A DNA stretch of 64,000 bases from contig OU612071.1 in assembly GCA_914767715.1 (NCBI GenBank), forward strand, positions 1,180,001 to 1,244,000. Reading direction: 5' to 3'. Of the stretch, positions 58,271 to 64,000 are shown piece by piece (positions within the stretch are counted from its first letter, which is position 1; each line of letters opens with the position of its first letter). Made by a program: the position numbers and the translations under genes. The DNA is from Membranipora membranacea (lineage: Eukaryota > Bryozoa > Gymnolaemata > Cheilostomatida > Membraniporidae). The notes beneath the pieces were generated by a model. That model saw only the letters and a program-made list of their open reading frames with translations, made no database searches and was not told the origin of the DNA.

Positions 58271-59349
58271 AAATGTGTTTTATTCTTGTTTTTTTGCTGG
58301 TGTACGTCAGCAGTTTTTCTAAGGTGTCTGGAACCATGCTATATAAGAGCATGGTAGACCAATGTAAGGGCCTCTTTGTTTGCAACTTCATTTGGAGACA
58401 GGTCAGTTTTTTTAAACATGAAAGTTCTATGAGTTATTATTATAATATTTTCATTTATTGTACGTTAGTGATATTTATAGGGAAATAGAACTTGCCTTAT
58501 TATTTAATAATGGCACAGTATAACATTTGGTATGATTATCTATACCTTCATCTAATTGAGTTAAATGAATTAAAGCCAGCATGCATGGCATCATTAACTA
58601 GAGAGCATGACTTGTAGAAATAAGACGTGCATTGTTAAGTTGAATTGCATTTAATGTTAAACTTGATAAGAATTAAAAGGCATGCTCTTGAGTCAAGTGT
58701 TTAACCTCGAACAAATGAGATCACCATTATGTAAATAAGTCAGTGTCATATAGTGAGAAACATCATACCGAGCTCGTGAGCACAGATCTCAGTAGCGGAG
58801 AGTTAATGTGGTGACTCCATAACCCGGAATCCCACACAATCACCCCCTAGTGATCCAACTGAAACTTCTTAAACAAAATCATGCATAGTAAGTATCATAC
58901 AGGTTAGAAAATAATCATTTTTACCATAGTACAAAGATATTTGACAATTGATTTTGTTAAGCAATATCAGGAAGCCCAAACATAATGGTATGTGTATTAT
59001 AGATTTTTTTCATATTCATCCCATTATCTACATAACCAGAAGAATATTAGTTTTGTGGCTATTTGTTGGGCTAGTAAGAAACTTGATATGATTACAGTTG
59101 ACATAAAGTAATGTAGTTCCGAAGTAAAGCCAGGCTGTATTTAAATTTATCGGAAAATGAAGAGTGGTTGCTTTCCTTAGCCTCAGACGTAGACAGATTG
59201 CAATGCAGCACAAGTTTCCACAATGCTATTCACGAGATAAAATAAAAGAAACTTAGCACAAGCAGAAATCAGTATTTTATCTAATTTGGATGTATCTAGA
59301 GCAAAGTAAAAACAATAGAGTCATCACAACAATAATAATGATATGGTGA
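58271..59349. other. Spacer without supported genes
   Basis: Only short ORFs with no splice support are visible. Confidence 0.35.
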
Positions 59350-60000
59350 GTTTTCTCCTCAGTTTGCTACTGTGTAGTTTTTTTCATGAGCAGTAAATAT
59401 TTTTTATTTTATCAAATGTTTTTTTTGGTGTGTTACCTCACATGACTTGTTAAGCAGGATTATGGCAAAGTTTTGGCCATAAAGCAATGTGTGTTTCAAT
59501 TTTTTGTCAGTGTGAAACATCCCGATATGAAATCTTTGCCATTTTTCCGTAGTATTACTCCAATTGCACGCAATACAAAAAATGGCATAAAAACAACAAT
59601 CTCTGTTCCCACTATATTTTTATTTTTCGCTGAAATGTTGTTCAATACATTATCAAAGCGTCTTCACCGGCTTGAAAGAATTTGTCATTGTTAGCGGCAG
59701 ATTAGCCGTATTTGGCAACTTAAAAACAATGACCAACAGTCCTACTGGTTGATTAATTGGAGTATTATACAGAATGTGACTATCTGCTACTGTCACACCC
59801 ATTGTGTCATAATTCTTAATCCAACCCCAACATCCTCAATACTTATGTTCCATCATGTTTTTTGTCAACATGATAAAAACTTTGGAAGTTGCCATGGGCA
59901 ACCAGCTGCTCATCGCTATCAAATTGTGAACTGTCATTTTGTGGAGATCTTTAACCCATTGGGACATAGCTGTACCAAGCAATAAAAGAAGATTAATAAA
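59350..60000 (+). repeat. Member 2 of the diverged local repeat family
   Basis: Matches 57250-57690 in motif order: GTGAGTTTTCTCCTCAGTTTGC, CAGTGTGAAACATCCCGAT, TACTCCAATTGCACGCAATA, ACACCCATTGTGTCATAATT. It is longer by an insertion around 59410-59510. Confidence 0.55.
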
Positions 60001-60239
60001 CATTTGTGATGTAAGCCGGTAAGTGATAACGTACTAGTTCTTCAAGATCAGCTCATCATAATCTGACAAGTACATTATTCCTCATGCAGCAGATAAGTCG
60101 TATTCAGCAACTTAAGAATACTTACCAAATACTCATAAGAAGTGATCAATGGGCAACTGCAACTATACGCTCAAATTATTGAAATCAAGTTGACATTATA
60201 CAAAATAAAAAAAAAAGAAGCTTTTTACAACCACAATAA

Positions 60240-60900
60240 TATGATCGATGTTCACATTTCTATCTTGTAATTCTTTCACCATACTTCAATATTTTTTTCT
60301 TCCTCGATCGATATTTACGTATGTATTTCCTCACATGTCTTAACAAGATTCAGTCAGCTGGCAAATATGCAAGGAAGCTGGCGAGGGAAGATGCAGCTAC
60401 TGGAGCCTGAAGGGTAAAACCTTCAAGCAACAGTGTGAAATGCCCCGATTTATAAAACCGCCCTTGTCTTTGTAGTTTTACTCCAACTGCATACCTTACC
60501 GTCTGACACTTAATTGTTTTATTTTTCTTGACATTGTTAAGCAACACATTATCGAATCCTCTTCACCAGCTTAACCCTAATCACCGCCTTTTTCTTTGTT
60601 ACTTTTACTCCAACTGCATGCCTTACCAACTGACAACAAACGGCATTCTAAACTTTTTTTTCTGGCATTTTAATGCAATGTAAAAAATTATTATAGGAAC
60701 ATCTTCACCAGCTTAACCCTATTTGTCACGCTTAGCTGCTAATAATGCATATTTAGCAAATTGAGTATGCTTACTGAAAAGTCATGCTAGTTGACTTTTT
60801 TGGGAAATTTTCAACTAATCAGTACTTCTTACTGTTACACCAGTTGTATAGTAATTCTTTAATCCTAAAACATCAACATCCTCAGTATCTTTACATAAAG
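60240..60900 (+). repeat. Member 3 of the diverged local repeat family, partly re-duplicated
   Basis: It contains GTGTGAAATGCCCCGAT and two successive copies of TTTTACTCCAACTGCATRCC followed by CTTACC, about 120 bases apart (near 60478 and 60603), then the CATCAACATCCTCAGTATCT end. A short related piece also lies at 60080-60150. Confidence 0.5.
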
Positions 60901-61029
60901 AAACTATTTTTCAGCAAAATTTGTGTTACTTATGAGTATCTCAATTTCTCAGACTGTATGATAGATTGTAGTGCCGGGTATTACCTATCATATCTAAGAG
61001 GCTTTTCCTTTGCGAATGAAACAAGTCAT

Positions 61030-61300
61030 CATGTAAAAAAATAAATTCATTGTAATCTACTGCCAATCATAGGTTTTTTCCTTGGATATCATTCCTTTAG
61101 TTTCGCTCATCAGTGTCAAGAATAAGTTTTTTCTTTTTGCTTGTTTACAGCCTTTTTCTTCTCCAATGTTAGTAATATTCCAGAAAAAAAGCTTCATGTG
61201 ATTCACTGCCAATTTCAGTGTGACACATTATGATAATTTGAAAAAATGGCGCTGCACACATACCCCAATCGCACAATATCTCAAAGATCAATATTAGAGG
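61030..61300 (+). repeat. ~260 bp repeat, copy 1
   Basis: TGCCAATCATAGGTTTTTTC through CACATACCCCAATCGCACAA recurs in the same orientation at 63485-63755. The copies are about 75-80% identical by eye. Confidence 0.7.
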
Positions 61301-61339
61301 AGATTGACACCCTGCATATTTTTTTCAAATATCTTAATA

Positions 61340-61735
61340 TCCACTTCTAACAAGAGTGTCCCCTAAGGCTCAAGTCTGGCACCAAGTTTATTCCTCATAT
61401 TACTCGATGATATTTTTTCAAGCACATTGCATTCCAACGACCTTGCCTACATTGATGATAAAGTTTACTGTCGAAATATGATACACTTAATTATTTATGA
61501 AATACTGGTCTTCACTTGATAAAAAATTGGTGTAAGAAAAATGGAATGATTTTTAATACAAAAAGTCTCACTATATGCTTATACCCTCTTATCTCTGTCA
61601 CATAGTCACATCTCTAGAATTGCATCTAAAATTAACAACAATAAACAAGATGCGAAATCCAAACTTCTGAATTTTCCTTTGAATGACTCCCTAACATGGG
61701 ATGATCATGTAGACCGATCCATGCATGCATTCTAA
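61340..61735 (+). mobile_element. LINE reverse transcriptase remnant
   Basis: One frame reads SVP, a stop (TAA where Gln is usual), then GSSLAPSLFLILLDDIFS and DLAYIDDKVY. These are the VPQGS-type and Y-x-DD catalytic motifs of a reverse transcriptase. Further on come KKNGMIFNTKKS and LNDSLTWDDHVD, also standard LINE sequence, in shifted frames. It is inactive. Confidence 0.65.
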
Positions 61736-62354
61736 TCAGGAGATTATCCTATGACTTTTATTTCCAGTATCTTTTGTCATATGAGATATCACCACAATAT
61801 ATTATTCTTGAAAGAATATACTTGCTCTAAAAGAAGGCACATGGTTTAGTAGCAATAATTTCAACCATATTCAGAGTCACTCAACTATTTCATTTTCCTC
61901 TTTCTACTGGTCAGTTCACAACTGCGATCGAATCACTATTTTTTTTTTATTTCTAGCGAATTGTTTTTCTTTCTTTCTCCACTTTTCTTATTTTTAAAGT
62001 TATTTTTCCTGTACCTGCATGAAAACAATATTCATAAAATGATTGTAGATTCACAAAAAAAAAGTATTATTGAGAGCGCTAAGAAAAAAACTGTTACACT
62101 ATGTATTGATGACACATACTGGATCAAACTATAAGATAAGGGGAGAAATGTCTTACACCTCATTCCAAATTCATCTGACCACTGAGCAGTAAAATCAGAG
62201 AAATATAACATGGGCCATCTTGGAAAACGTAAGTTTGACATGTGATGTTAAGATTTGCATGCAATATACTTACAATCACTAATTTCTTGATTCAGTTTTA
62301 ACTGATTGTTTATCACCTGCACTACACTTACTGTCAACATTGTTTCTTATTTAG

Positions 62355-62509
62355 AGCGTGACATGAAGACTTTGAATGGTGATTCGGTAGAGGAAGCAGC
62401 AGGGTACAAGCAGACAACTTCTGTGATAGTTCCTATCCTGACAGAAATGGTTAATGAGTTAGTTAATGACAGAATGCAGCATGTATTAGGTCTGCACAAC
62501 TGTTACTAA
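62355..62509 (+). CDS. Possible terminal coding exon
   Basis: Acceptor TTCTTATTTAG opens, in phase 1, the frame ERDMKTLNGDSVEEAAGYKQ, then TSVIVPILTEMVNELVND and a stop at 62507. Protein-like helical composition. A GTCTGC after VLG could alternatively be a weak donor. No partner exon was identified. Confidence 0.35.
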
Positions 62510-63484
62510 ATTTCATTAAGGCAAATTGTCATATTATGGTTTCAATTCATTATCGTCGGAAACTTAGAAAATAACCATGGAATCGCCCACTGCAAAAGTC
62601 TCGTTCAAATGCATATATTAAAAAATAATTGTTTGAAAAAATTGCTTGAAGCTTAACAGCTTTGAATGCAAAATACTTTGCCGTTCTATTTGATCGACGA
62701 TAATGCCCTGGTAAATAGGGTGGTATTAAATTAATGTATAAATAATGTTGTTGTATTATATATTTTTCATAGAGTTTAGTCACTGACACAAGAAGAAAAG
62801 CTACACAATGTGGCACTGCCTACCTTGATTTAAAATGGACTGCTTAAAGACCATGGTAACGATAGCATGCATCATCTGGATAAATACCAACACTGTATAA
62901 CTATATGCTGTTCTTTTACATATCATATTATATATATGCTTTCTAAATGATTTCTACACTGATCTATTTTACAAAGCATATAAAAATATAAATAAATTTG
63001 TCCGATGATACATGTCGATCGAGTATAGAGAAATACCTCAAACAATAATCATTTTATGTGATGAACTAGTGATGGTCCAACATCATTTTCTCAGGGTTTG
63101 CAAAATCTTTACTGTTGAGATTGTTGCGTTATGTAATCTCTATCAAGTCACCAATTAAATTAAGCGCTTTCCCTTTGAGATGGCAAGTGATAAGGTCAGC
63201 ATCACAAAATGTAACAAGTGGTCATCAAAATCAATACTGAAATTGAGTATAAGAAACATTGGAGTTATACAAAAGTAGTCTTGTGCAAGCTATCACCATG
63301 TCATACTTGTGGGGGAGGGGTGTTTTTACCTCCAAATTGCAATCACTATCCCTGGAGGAAGAAAATTGCTATTCATCTTTATCCTACTCTGGTAATTTGG
63401 CCTAGCACCGAATTTTTGCGACATATGAGATGGAGAAAAATACATTGTTCTTCGCAATTTAATCCAAGCAAGAGTCATTATGTA
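62510..63484. other. Spacer without supported genes
   Basis: Contains short ORFs only, including a 108-codon frame at 63218 that runs into the repeat at 63485 and has no recognisable domain. Confidence 0.35.
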
Positions 63485-63755
63485 AAGAAATTATATTCTT
63501 TCTCATGTACTGCCAATCATAGGTGCACTCTTTGCCTTGGATAAAATCCCTTCAGTTTTGCTTATCAGCAACAGTACTAATTTTTTCTTTTAGCTTTTTA
63601 ACAGATTTTTTCTTCTCCAAAATTAATAATATTCAAGGCAAACTGCTCAATGTGACTCAGTACAAAGTTCAGGGTGACACAGAGTCACCTAATTTTAAAA
63701 AAATGATGCCGCACACATTCCCCAATCACACAATGTCTCAAAAGACTGCAAATTG
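63485..63755 (+). repeat. ~260 bp repeat, copy 2
   Basis: Same-orientation relative of 61030-61300, with shared TTTTTCTTCTCCAA, GTGACACA and CACACATTCCCCAATCACAC landmarks. Confidence 0.7.
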
Positions 63756-64000
63756 GGCTTATTGAAAAGTGAATGGATCCACAGATCAACACAATGCAAT
63801 TATAATTGAGAGTAAACAATATGTCGGCTGAGTGAAAGGAATGCCCTATTCACTTCCATAACAAAGAAACATGAATTGGACCAAGATTAGTCAAACTCAT
63901 CGTAGTTGTTATCAGTTAGCAAACTGATGAAATTTTGTAATGTGCATTATTATACACATTATTTTTAGCTGAAGTCCTTCAGTTCATGTTACATAGAGGT

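Noticed and set aside
1-64000. CRISPR arrays, bacterial operons or phage
   Set aside because: There are no short regularly spaced palindromic repeats, Shine-Dalgarno-led gene strings or phage genes; split genes and SINE/LINE content show a eukaryotic genome.

Overview
This 64 kb window is eukaryotic and, by gene style, most likely from an invertebrate metazoan. It is AT-rich. Its genes are split into small exons with GT-AG and occasional GC-AG introns. It has tRNA-derived SINE-like repeats, decayed LINE fragments, satellite DNA, fold-back elements and (TA)n tracts, and no sign of bacterial operons. I could not fix the phylum. All exon models were read by eye from splice signals, phase continuity and protein-like composition; no alignment was available.

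Region 1 (1-15,810) is a tandem array of three 4.5-6.1 kb units. The first two each carry a complete copy of a small three-coding/non-coding-exon gene: a TATA box, a 5' non-coding exon, a signal-peptide exon, and an exon for a short anionic amphipathic peptide. The predicted secreted precursor is 42 residues. Its 3' UTR probably ends in an exon lying at the start of the next unit. The window opens exactly inside such an exon, so the array very likely continues to the left. Unit 2 has lost about 0.96 kb by recombination between internal repeats. Unit 3 has lost the gene and is fused to satellite DNA.

Region 2 (15,811-20,005) is a satellite of ~348 bp monomers organised in a ~2.2 kb higher-order repeat. 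A tRNA-like promoter segment is embedded in each higher-order unit. It is bounded by a 0.65 kb dispersed element that recurs in inverted orientation at 51 kb.

Region 3 (23,000-34,200) holds the best gene models. A plus-strand gene of repeated phase 1-1 linker exons ends in a helical C-terminal exon (to 24,995). Facing it tail to tail is a minus-strand gene with a signal peptide, a Cys-rich exon and a Pro-rich tail (25,858-28,345), interrupted by two in-frame TGA codons. A complete minus-strand gene (31,486-34,152) encodes a type I membrane protein with a signal peptide, an NHL-repeat ectodomain, a Ser/Thr-rich stalk, one transmembrane helix and a Tyr-containing tail.

Region 4 (36,000-64,000) mixes repeats (a terminal-inverted-repeat element, head-to-head tRNA-like units, a 0.6 kb fold-back, LINE remnants, diverged repeats) with isolated terminal or internal coding exons on both strands. 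Several of these look like cytoplasmic tails (Pro-rich, basic, or with YxxP/YxN motifs). Their upstream exons could not be joined. Together with the NHL protein this suggests a neighbourhood of small secreted or membrane proteins, but that is inference.
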